The notes beneath the pieces are model-generated. The model saw only the letters and a program-made list of their open reading frames with translations. It had not been told where the DNA came from and did no database searches. A stretch of DNA of 41,526 bases from a filamentous cyanobacterium Phorm 6 (GTDB lineage: Bacteria; Cyanobacteriota; Cyanobacteriia; Cyanobacteriales; Microcoleaceae), in contig PVWI01000012.1 in the NCBI GenBank assembly GCA_003003725.1, positions 1 to 41,526 on the forward strand, read 5' to 3'. The translations under genes were made by a program, and so were the position numbers. Position 1 is the stretch's first letter; every line of letters starts with the position of its first letter. Shown here one piece after another: positions 33,309 through 41,526 of the stretch.

Positions 33309-34835
33309 ATGAATAATAGCGCAATTAAAATATTGGTGGTTGACGATCAGCCAAGCAATCTGCGGTTTTTATCCGAGCTGCTAACAGCCCAAGGATATCA
33401 AGTTTTTCGAGCTATTTGCGGTCAACTGGCGTTGAATGCTGCGATCGCCCATTGCCCCGATTTAATTTTGCTTGACATTAGAATGCCGGAAATGAACGGT
33501 TATGAAGTTTGTCGAAGATTGAAATCAACATCAAAAACTGAACAAATTCCGGTAATTTTTTTGAGCGTATTAGATGATATCAATGATAAATTACAAGCCT
33601 TTCAAGTTGGCGGCGCGGACTATATTGCCAAACCATTTCAAGTAGAAGAAGTTTTGGCGCGCATCGACAAGCAAGTATGTTTACAAAAACTCCAACAGCA
33701 ATTAAAAGAGCAAAACGCTCAACTGCAACAGTCGCAGTCGCTGCTTGCTAGTGTATTAAATAGTTCCTTAGACGTTGTGGCGGCTTATGCCGCCGTCCGC
33801 AACAGTCAGAGAGATATTGTCGATTTCCAGTTGCTGTTAGTCAACCGCGCTACCGAAAAAATTTCGGATCGACCATTCAATGAGATAGTCGGCAAATATT
33901 TGTTGGCAGAAGATCCCCAAATTCGCAATAGTGGGTTATTTGATTTGTACGTTTCTGTGGTAGAAACAGGAGAAACTGTAGACCAAGAGTTTTTTTATGA
34001 AGACGATCGAGATATCAGTGCTTGGCTGCATATTGTGGCGGTGAAATTAAACGACGGTTTGGCGGTGACATTTCGCAATATCACCGATCGCAAACTGGCA
34101 CAAGAACTGCTGGAAGCAAGTTTAGAAACTCAAACCCGCTATGCTGAAGAGTTAACTCGTTCTAATGCCGAATTAGAACAGTTTGCTTACGTGGCTTCTC
34201 ACGACTTGCAAGCACCTTTGGGGACGATTACCGGGTATGCTCAACTATTAGAAAGGCGCTGTCATAACCAACTGGATTCCGAAGGGAATAAATTTATCGG
34301 CAATATTGTTAATTCTTGCGTGCGGATGCAGACTTTGATTGATGATTTGCTGGAATATTCGCGGGTGAGTCGCAGTCAAAAAAAATTTAATTTGATAGAT
34401 TGCAATCTGGTTTTTGAGGACGCTCGTGCTAATTTGCAGTTGGCGATTAGCAAAAATCAAGCTTCTGTAACTAGGGGCGATTTGCCGAGGGTAATAGGTG
34501 ATAGTTTTCAACTACTGCAACTGTTTCAAAATTTAATTGGTAATGCGATTAAGTACCGCAGTAGTGAGCCGCCGCTGGTGATTTTCGGCGTTTCGCGTCA
34601 AGAGGATAACTGGGTATTTTCGGTACAGGATAACGGTATTGGGATTGCTAAACAAAACTATCAGCAAATTTTTCAGATTTTTCAGCGCTTGCATACCCAA
34701 AAGGAGTATTCGGGAACGGGTATCGGTTTAGCGATTTGTCAAAGAATTGTCGATCGACACGGTGGCCGCCTTTGGGTAGAATCTGAACCCGATCGAGGCT
34801 CGACTTTTTATTTTTCTGTTCCTGTACCTAAGTGA
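33309..34835 (+). CDS. REC-PAS-like histidine kinase with phytochrome-type H box
   Basis: 508 residues. The receiver (D56, LILLDIRMPEMNG) closely resembles that of the preceding kinase. A short coiled coil leads to a PAS-like region (about 145-265, ending AVTFRNITDRKLAQ). The H box is of the ASHDLQAPL class (H298), as in bacteriophytochrome-type kinases, and the ATPase has NLIGNAIKYR, DNGIGI and [20 protein letters not shown]. It is adjacent to the upstream hybrid kinase (stop TAA touches ATG), hence one operon. Its receiver may take phosphate from that kinase. Confidence 0.92.
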   Translation: MNNSAIKILVVDDQPSNLRFLSELLTAQGYQVFRAICGQLALNAAIAHCPDLILLDIRMPEMNGYEVCRRLKSTSKTEQIPVIFLSVLDDINDKLQAFQVGGADYIAKPFQVEEVLARIDKQVCLQKLQQQLKEQNAQLQQSQSLLASVLNSSLDVVAAYAAVRNSQRDIVDFQLLLVNRATEKISDRPFNEIVGKYLLAEDPQIRNSGLFDLYVSVVETGETVDQEFFYEDDRDISAWLHIVAVKLNDGLAVTFRNITDRKLAQELLEASLETQTRYAEELTRSNAELEQFAYVASHDLQAPLGTITGYAQLLERRCHNQLDSEGNKFIGNIVNSCVRMQTLIDDLLEYSRVSRSQKKFNLIDCNLVFEDARANLQLAISKNQASVTRGDLPRVIGDSFQLLQLFQNLIGNAIKYRSSEPPLVIFGVSRQEDNWVFSVQDNGIGIAKQNYQQIFQIFQRLHTQKEYSGTGIGLAICQRIVDRHGGRLWVESEPDRGSTFYFSVPVPK

Positions 34836-35559
34836 ATTCAATCGATTCTAGATTTTAGATTAAAGATTTAAGAATTGAAGAAAGCGACCCCACTGATAAA
34901 TTCCGGGGATGTCGATGAGGATTCGGAGATTTTTTCTTGTTCCACGGATGAATCCGGGGGCTGGGAACCAAATTGCTTGATTGTCACCACTCCTTTACTT
35001 AAACTTTAAATATCTTTATTTTTTCTTTACACAAGTGCTTAAAAAGTGTAGCATATTCACTGATGACATCGAGATTAAAATCTATCAATATGAATGTATT
35101 ATATTCTTTCTCTGGTTTCTGGAGGTACGCTTGGGTTTTTGGTCATTGGGAAAAAGGTAATTGATAATTGGTAATTGCTCTCGGTATACCTGACTTCAAG
35201 AGAGAACCGCTATTCCTGCTTATACAACAACTTAAAAATCAACGGTGCACGCCCGACTTGTCAGTTTGTTTGAACTGTATCCAGAGCATCTTGCTTTGAA
35301 ATGCAGCACTTTCCCTAGTAGTTCGTCCACAAGGATTTGTGATGTATTGACAGTTTGCCGCTTCTCGCACAGACTGGAAAGTGAAATAAGCGCGATCGGC
35401 AAAAATTCGCTAAATTATGCAAAGTTGTAAATTGCTGCAACATAAATTCAGTATTTTTAGCCATATTTGCCGGATGATGGCAACAAATGTTTTCCAGGCG
35501 ATCGAACACCGATTCAAGTCCCGACACCTCACAAAATCCGTTGGTAGTAAGACAAAACC
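34836..35559. other. 724-bp spacer, nothing firmly identified
   Basis: It contains TAGATTTTAGATT and GGTAATTGATAATTGG-type short repeats (34847-34875 and 35155-35180) and AT-rich DNA. Two short frames (plus 35245-35430; minus 35315-35527) overlap each other and neither can be assigned. No RNA gene was recognised. Confidence 0.5.
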
Positions 35560-36015
35560 GTGAATAATCAAAAGAAAAAATTTACTATGTTAATAGCCAA
35601 TGATGACGAGGATACGCGCTTTTTGGTGGAAGAAGCACTGCGAGAAGTTCGAGTATCAATTAGGAGCGAATTTGTGAAAAATGGAGAAGAAGTGCTAGAC
35701 TATTTGTACCGTCGCGGACGATATGCTGGTAACAGCAATTGGTATCAGCCAGACCTGATTCTTTTGGATCTGAATATGCCGAGGCTTGACGGGCGAGAAG
35801 CATTAACTTTAATCAGAGCTGACCCCGACTTGCGACAAATTCCGGTTGTGATCCTAACAACGTCGCACAGCAGCGGAGATATCTTACTTTGCTACCGCTT
35901 GGGTGCTAATTCTTTTATATCCAAACCAGTCACTTTTGAAGGATTGGTTGAAGTAATGAAGATTTTATGTCAGTATTGGTTTGAAATCGTTGCACTCCCG
36001 CCTCTGGATCTGTAA
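35560..36015 (+). CDS. Rcp1-type single-domain response regulator
   Basis: 151 residues. Receiver with ANDDEDTRFL, phosphoacceptor D70 (LILLDLNMPRLDG), VVILTTSHS and FISKPVTFEGL. The insertion VLDYLYRRGRYAGN and the tail LCQYWFEIVALPP are typical of Rcp1-like regulators that pair with phytochrome-class kinases, such as the H-box type at 33309. The frame starts at GTG 35560; ATG 35587 (MLIANDDED) is an alternative, and neither has a good ribosome site. There is no output domain. Confidence 0.9.
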   Translation: MNNQKKKFTMLIANDDEDTRFLVEEALREVRVSIRSEFVKNGEEVLDYLYRRGRYAGNSNWYQPDLILLDLNMPRLDGREALTLIRADPDLRQIPVVILTTSHSSGDILLCYRLGANSFISKPVTFEGLVEVMKILCQYWFEIVALPPLDL

Positions 36016-36116
36016 GCTTTATAGTAGAAGGAAGAAGCAAAAAGGAAAAAGGAAAAAGGAAAATTGTTTTTTCGTGCGGATCTACTTATCGCTCTCAAAA
36101 CTAAAAAGCTATAGTT

Positions 36117-37760
36117 GTGCTAACACGTAACAAATCTCTAAAAATTTTGTTGGTTGAGGACGATCTGGCAGATGCGACGCTGATCGAAGACCTTTTAGGG
36201 TCATTCAGCGAGTCTCTGTTTTGCCTTCAAACTGTTAAGTCTCTGGAGATAGGACTGGCGTGTCTGGCAGCAGAAAAGTTTGACGCGGTATTATTAGGTT
36301 TGTCAGTGTCAGACTGCTTGGGGGGCAGCGAGGCGATCGCCATTTTGAAAGCCCGATCGCCCACAGTGCCAATTTTGGTGCTGACAGATATTAACGATGA
36401 AAATACGGCGCTGTCGGTATTGCGATCGGGTGCTCAAGATTGTTTGGTAAAGGGAAGATTTCATAAAACTCTGCTGGTGCGAGCAATCCATTACGTGATC
36501 GAACGTCAGCGCATCGAAGAACAACTGCGACAACAAGCTTTCCGAGAGCGACTGTTGGGACAAATGATCCAACATATCCGATCGTCAATAGACGCGACAA
36601 GCATTCTGCAAAGTACCGTCACAGAAGTGCGCCAATTTCTCAAAACAGACAGCGTTCTAATTTATCGGTGTCAGGATTCAGTATCTCAATTAGACGATCA
36701 AAAAGGTGCGATCGTCGCAGGTGATGGTTTGCCACTCGGTTATATTGAAAACCAAAATATTACTGCTGCTTTGGCGGTTTCATGCTTTGTTTTAGTCGAA
36801 TCCCAGTCGGTGCAAGCAATAGCAGATGTCAGCGCTACTGGATTGGCTGATAGTTGCCAAGAGTTGCTGACCGATTGTGAAATTTCAGCAATTTTAAGCG
36901 TGCCAATTTGGCAATCTGGCGACTGGGAAACGGCAAAAAAAAGACTAGAAGCTACTGTTTTTGAAACAGAAAAAAATCAAGATGTGGCCACAAGTTATAT
37001 CTCTGGGCCGACTGTTGGCAAACCGCAAGCGCCGGATTCTACGGGTGAAAATCGCAATAATTTGTGGGGAATGCTGACAGCATATAATAATTGCAGCGGT
37101 GTCAGGGAATGGCAGCAGTGGGAAATAGATTTTTTACAGCACTTGGCAAATCAAGTAGCGATCGCGATCGAACAATCTCAACTTTATCGCCAGCTAGCAA
37201 TAGCCAATCAAAAATTGCAGGAACTGGCAACTACTGACGGACTGACAGGCATTGCCAACCGCCGCCAGTTCGATCGCGTTTTAATGCTAGAGTGGCGCAG
37301 ATTGGCAAGAGAGGAACTGCCGCTGTCTTTAATTATGTTTGACATCGACTTTTTTAAGCCTTACAACGACTTTTACGGGCACCTCCGCGGCGACGATTGT
37401 TTGCGCCAAGTTGCGGGGGCGATCGCCCAATCTGTCAAGCGGGCTGGGGATTTAACAGCCCGTTACGGCGGCGAAGAATTTGCCGTAATTTTGCCCAATA
37501 CCAGCGCCGAAGGGGCAAACATTGTCGCCCGGAAAATCTGCGATCGCATCGCCAGCTTGAAACTGCCGCACGCGCGATCGTCGATCGGCTCCTACGTTAC
37601 CCTCAGTTGCGGCATTGCGACGGCAATTCCTGCTCCCGATGTATCTCTAGACACGCTAATTCACAGTGCTGACATCGCCCTTTATCAAGCCAAAAACGAA
37701 GGCAGAAATCGTATTTGTTATGCCAGCAACAAGCCGGAATCTTCCCCGATTTTGATGTAA
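36117..37760 (+). CDS. Diguanylate cyclase: pseudo-receiver - GAF - GGDEF
   Basis: 547 residues, from GTG 36117. The N-terminal receiver-like domain (7-125) keeps LLVEDD but has G61 where the phosphoacceptor Asp belongs (DAVLLGLSVSD), so it is predicted not to be phosphorylated. A GAF domain (about 150-360, VRQFLKTDSVLIYR...LANQVAIAIEQSQLY) contains a long variable insertion. The GGDEF domain (about 375-535) starts TTDGLTGIANRRQFD, has GGEEF at 451-455 and the inhibitory I-site RAGD at 442-445. It is expected to make c-di-GMP with product feedback and to be tuned by a GAF ligand or partner rather than by phosphorylation. It is downstream of and possibly linked to the Rcp1-type regulator. Confidence 0.93.
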   Translation: MLTRNKSLKILLVEDDLADATLIEDLLGSFSESLFCLQTVKSLEIGLACLAAEKFDAVLLGLSVSDCLGGSEAIAILKARSPTVPILVLTDINDENTALSVLRSGAQDCLVKGRFHKTLLVRAIHYVIERQRIEEQLRQQAFRERLLGQMIQHIRSSIDATSILQSTVTEVRQFLKTDSVLIYRCQDSVSQLDDQKGAIVAGDGLPLGYIENQNITAALAVSCFVLVESQSVQAIADVSATGLADSCQELLTDCEISAILSVPIWQSGDWETAKKRLEATVFETEKNQDVATSYISGPTVGKPQAPDSTGENRNNLWGMLTAYNNCSGVREWQQWEIDFLQHLANQVAIAIEQSQLYRQLAIANQKLQELATTDGLTGIANRRQFDRVLMLEWRRLAREELPLSLIMFDIDFFKPYNDFYGHLRGDDCLRQVAGAIAQSVKRAGDLTARYGGEEFAVILPNTSAEGANIVARKICDRIASLKLPHARSSIGSYVTLSCGIATAIPAPDVSLDTLIHSADIALYQAKNEGRNRICYASNKPESSPILM

Positions 37761-37771
37761 TTAAGGATCGC

Positions 37772-37862
37772 GAATTAAATAACTTACAATTTTAATTTTT
37801 ATTGTGGGACGGGCGGGACGCCCATCCCACAAACTTGTGGAAGTTATTTAATTCTCATTCCT
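37772..37862. repeat. MITE-like palindromic repeat, inverted copy of 1061-1120
   Basis: Terminal arms GAATTAAATAACTT (37772-37785) and AAGTTATTTAATTC (37841-37854) are perfect inverted repeats, enclosing a hairpin TGTGGGACGGGCG/CGCCCATCCCACA (37804-37832). The right portion matches 1061-1120 in inverse orientation. It lies between two convergent genes and may also end transcription. Confidence 0.82.
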
Positions 37863-37908
37863 AATCATTGGTAAGATCCTGTTTGATTTTTCACTCAAAA
37901 CTGACAAC

Positions 37909-40900
37909 TCATACTTCTAAATTCGATCGCACTGGAATCTCAATCAAAAATTCTGCTCCCTCTCCTGGTGTCGAAACACAGCTCAATCGGCCGCCGTGCC
38001 GATCGACTACAATCGAGTGAGAAATCGACAATCCCAAGCCAGTACCCTTGCCCACAGGCTTAGTCGTAAAAAACGGGTCAAACAGCCTCGATCGCACCGA
38101 CTCCGGTATTCCCCCGGCGTTGTCCGTAATAGATACCGCTACGAAGCCCGCAGCAGCCGGATAAGTCCGAATCGCGATCGCGCTGGGATGTCGATCGCAC
38201 TCCTCGATCGCACGCTGCTTGTCCCGTTCTTCCAAAGCATCGATCGCATTAATCAAAATATTCATAAATACCTGATTCAACTCGCCCGGAAAACATTCAA
38301 CTTGCGACAATAGCTGGTAATCTTTAACTATCTGAATCGCCGGACGGCTGCTGTGAGATTTCAAGCGATTTTGCAAAATCATCAAAGTGCTGTCAATTCC
38401 CTCATGAATGTTGACCGACTTCCCAGCGGATTCATCCAACCTGGAAAAGTTACGCAAGGATTTGACAATCTCGACAATTCGCTCGGTTCCTACCTGCATA
38501 GAAGTAAACAATTTCGGGAAATCCTCAGCAATATAATCCAAGTCCATTGCATTAATTTTATCCAACACTTGGGCCGGAGGATCGGGACAGTAATACTGGT
38601 AAACTTTAATCAATTCCAGCAAATCTAAAGTATAACTGCGAGCCGGAGTGAGATTGCCGTGAATAAAGCTGACGGGGTTATTAATTTCGTGAGCCACACC
38701 AGCAACTAACTGACCCAAACTCACCATTTTTTCATTTTGAACTAGCTGAGCTTGAGTAGTTCTGAGTTTGTTAATAGCTACTTCTAACTCTAGCGCTTTT
38801 AGACGTTCTCGCACTTCTGATTTTTGCAAGGCTGACTCTGCTTGTTTGCGATCGCTGATATCTTCAATCACAGCAATTCCGTAACTCGGTTCCCCAAAGC
38901 CGTCCCGCACTAAAGATACAGTCACATTAGCCCAAACAAATGAACCGTCTTTGCGAACAAAGCGTTTTTCAATTGAATAATTAAAAATTTCCCCAGCTAA
39001 TAGTCGCTCGCCAGACTCGACATCTCCTGCTACATCTTCCGGGTGTGAAATGCCCCAAACATTTTGCAGTTTTAGTTCCAATTCCGAGTATCCGACAATC
39101 TTGCAAAAGCCTTGATTGACATTTAAAAAACCACCGTCGGGCGATACTTTGACAATGCCGATTGCCGCTTGTTCAAACACAGCTCGAAATCGCTGTTCGC
39201 TTTCTTGCAAAGCAATTTCGGCTTGTTTGCGATCGGTAATATCGATTTCCGTGCCAAACAGCCGCACCACCTGACCCAACTCATTTTTAACAGCTTGTGT
39301 TTTACAATTAACGTGCTTGATTTCTCCTGATGGAAAATAGATGCGGTGGTCGATGTCGAAAGCTATCCCTTCAGTCACTGCCTTTTCCAAAGCTTGTGCA
39401 ACCCTTTCTCGGTCATCATGATGAATTTGCTCTAAAATTTCTTTCATTGTCGGCGACCAATTCAATTCTCGACCGTAAACTCGAAACACTTCCTCCGACC
39501 AATTAACAATTCCGGTCTCAATATCGAATTCCCAATTTCCCATCCTGGCAATTCTTTGTGCGTATTGTAACTGGTCGGTAAGTTGTTGTAGAGATGCAAT
39601 TAACTGTGTTTTTTCGGCTTCTGCTGCAACGCGGGTGTTGATATCTTTATGAGTGCCTGTCATCCGCAATGGCGCACCCCATTCGTCGTACTCGACTACC
39701 TTTCCCATCGCCATAATCCACTGCCAATTCCCGGCTTTGTTAAGCATCCGACATTCAAATTCATAGATATCGGTGCGACCTTCAAAACAGGAATTTAAGG
39801 ATGCCATTACCTTCAGTCGGTCTTCGGGATGCAGCAATTTTTCCAAACCTTGCACGTTATTTTCAACCTCAGTTTCTGCGTAACCGAGCATTGATTTCCA
39901 ATGCGAGTCGAAATAAGTTTCGCCAGTGGCTATATTCCAATCCCACAGTCCCAAGGAGCTACCTGAAACTGCCAACTGCAATCGCTCTTGACTGAATTTC
40001 AATGCGGATTCGGCACGTTTTATTTCTGTGAGGTCGGCAATAATTGCCATCATTCCTATTGGTTGACTGGCGCTATTTTTAATGCAGTCAGCTCGCAATT
40101 GAGTTTCTATAATTTCGCCATTTTTAGCTTTTAGTTCAATTTCAGTGTTCCAGGATAAACCTTTCCGCAGCACCTTAAATAACTTTCTCAACTCTTGAGA
40201 TTTGGCGTACATTACTCCCGGGCCACCCGCATTATTTAGTTCTTCAACTGTATAGCCGTAACGCTGAATAAATGCTTGATTGTGATAAATTGAATAGCCG
40301 TCTAAATCTGCGATCGCGATCGCATCACTAGCGCCGTCTACAGCCTGAGTTACCAAGCACAGAGTCAGTTCGGCTTGTTTGCGATCGGTAATATCAAAAA
40401 TCGCTGCATCCAGCCACAAAACCAACCCTTCTCGATCGTAAGTCGCCCGGCCTCTTTCCGACACCCACCGCACCGCGCCGTCAGCCCGCACAATCCGGTA
40501 TTCTACATAATACGGTTGTTTGGAGTCTACCGCTGCTCTGCGGAGTCGATCGAGCTTTTCCCTGTCTGCCTTATGGACAATGCTCGCCAAACTCAAGCGA
40601 TTGTTGTGCAGAAAATCCGCAGCCCGATAGCCGCTAATTGCCTCAATTTCATCGCTAACAAACACCAGAGTCCAATCAGCATCGTACAAACTGCGGCAGA
40701 TAGCACCGGGAATATTCTCAATTAGCGATCGAAATCTGGCTTCGCTCTCCCGCAAAGCCGCTTCAGTCTGTTTTAAATCAGTAATATCCAGTATCATGCC
40801 TTCCCAAACAATATCCCCTTCCTGCCCTCTTGCTGTCGGAAAATCCACTCGTTCCGGTCTCGAAACCCCTCGCATCCACTTAACTTTTCCAGAGGGCAAA

Positions 40901-41507
40901 ATCGCGCGCCATTCCTGCTGCCAGGGCTGGATATTTGCCGCAGAAACAGCAATTGATTCGTAAATTTTTGCCCGGTCATCTAGATGAATACAACTGAACA
41001 TAAGTTCGTGATCCTGCTGAATATCTTCCGGTTCCAATTCATATAAATCGCGGCAGCCGGAAGAAACGTAAGGAAAAGATATTTTGCCGTCGCTTGAAAG
41101 TCGGAATTGATAAATTATTCCTGGCAAATTGGCAGCAAGTTTTTGTAGTCTAGTTTCAGTTTCTTGCAGCGCTAATTGTTTCCACTTATCCTGAGTAATA
41201 TCTCGAATTATCCCGACCAGAACCTTACTGCCGTCGGTATTTTCAAAGACAGTTTTTTTAGAAAACAGAACGTGCTTTGCACCGCCCGCATCCGTAAAAA
41301 ATTCCTCAGTCTCGCTTTCTTCCCCCGTCCTAAACACTTGTTCGTCTTTCTCCCAAAAAAAATCAGCTTCTTCTTTGGGGAAAAACTCATAATCCGACAT
41401 ACCTAGCAGTTCCTCGCGATGCTTGCCGAGCAGCTTGCAACAAGCATCATTTAACAGTATCCAGCGGTGCTGTTCGTCCTTAACAAAAATTGGGTCAGCA
41501 ACTGCAT
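37909..41507 (-). CDS. Multi-PAS sensor histidine kinase (5' end missing)
   Basis: The minus-strand frame is open up to the adapter junction, so the start codon is beyond the contig; an ATG at 41400 is inside the first PAS domain ([20 protein letters not shown] upstream of it is clearly coding). At least seven PAS/PAC units follow one another, most ending in DITDRKQAE-like linkers. Then the H box [20 protein letters not shown] with the His codon at 38689-38691, a helical insertion, and the HATPase ([36 protein letters not shown]). About 1200 residues are visible. No receiver or membrane segment is seen. It converges with the diguanylate cyclase gene. Confidence 0.93.
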
Positions 41508-41526
41508 CTGTCTCTTATACACATCT
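41508..41526. other. Untrimmed Nextera/Tn5 adapter sequence
   Basis: CTGTCTCTTATACACATCT is exactly the 19-bp transposase mosaic-end read-through adapter of Nextera libraries. It is not genomic. It marks the right end as a contig end and must not be used in comparison or translation. Confidence 0.97.

Noticed and set aside
35315-35527. 70-codon minus frame (SGLESVFDRLENICCHHPAN...)
   Set aside because: The residues look somewhat protein-like, but I know no family, no ribosome site is clear and a plus frame overlaps it. Left unannotated.
41208-41406. Short overlapping frames on both strands near the right end
   Set aside because: All lie within the first PAS domain of the large minus-strand kinase and are shadows of it.

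Overview
The window looks like one contig from a filamentous, non-marine cyanobacterium of the Oscillatoriales (Microcoleus/Oscillatoria type). The signs are abundant GCGATCGC (HIP1) octamers, heptameric short tandem repeats, many dispersed intergenic palindromes, Uma2 and DUF433/DUF5615 accessory genes, a sucrose synthase, a solanesyl diphosphate synthase, a hetZ-patU pair and very large PAS-rich sensor kinases. The genus is an inference. The left end lies inside a dispersed repeat. The last 19 bases are an untrimmed Tn5/Nextera adapter, so the right edge is technical.

Layout. 0-8.2 kb is mainly housekeeping: a Uma2 nuclease-like gene, a nine-TPR protein, an M32 carboxypeptidase, sucrose synthase (susA) and an exported protein with two peptidoglycan-binding domains. 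8.2-17 kb is accessory: a tRNA-Leu(UAG) with promoter and terminator, a decayed toxin-antitoxin locus (vapC split by an 87-bp MITE-like insert, with a possible vapB relic nearby), a DUF433/DUF5615 pair, an LRR-Roc-COR GTPase, two REP-like hairpin units, a DUF4926 gene, a SulP transporter and a second DUF433/DUF5615 pair. 17-23.7 kb carries, mostly on the minus strand, a TgpA-like pseudo-transglutaminase, patU and hetZ (overlapping), a small cyanobacterial hypothetical and sds.

23.7-25.6 kb is a gene-poor stretch. It has a 14-bp tandem repeat, a candidate 39-residue membrane peptide with its own terminator, a decayed insertion element with a zinc-ribbon fragment, and a 5'-truncated histidine kinase. 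25.7-41.5 kb is almost entirely signal transduction: five histidine kinases or hybrids, two single-domain response regulators and a REC-GAF-GGDEF diguanylate cyclase. Start/stop overlaps join 27451-31004 and 31374-34835 into short operons. No DNA-binding output domain is visible, so outputs are probably protein-protein relays and c-di-GMP.

Most unusual structure. In two places about 2 kb apart, the 3' end of a gene is present a second time, and the two copies bracket a small cassette. The Roco tail (13242-13331 and 13914-14003) brackets DUF4926. The pseudo-transglutaminase tail (17005-17113 and 15985-16093) brackets a DUF433/DUF5615 pair. The vapC insertion is also clean: removing the 87-bp insert and one TA restores one open PIN-domain frame. 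Family names come from reading motifs; no database search was run.
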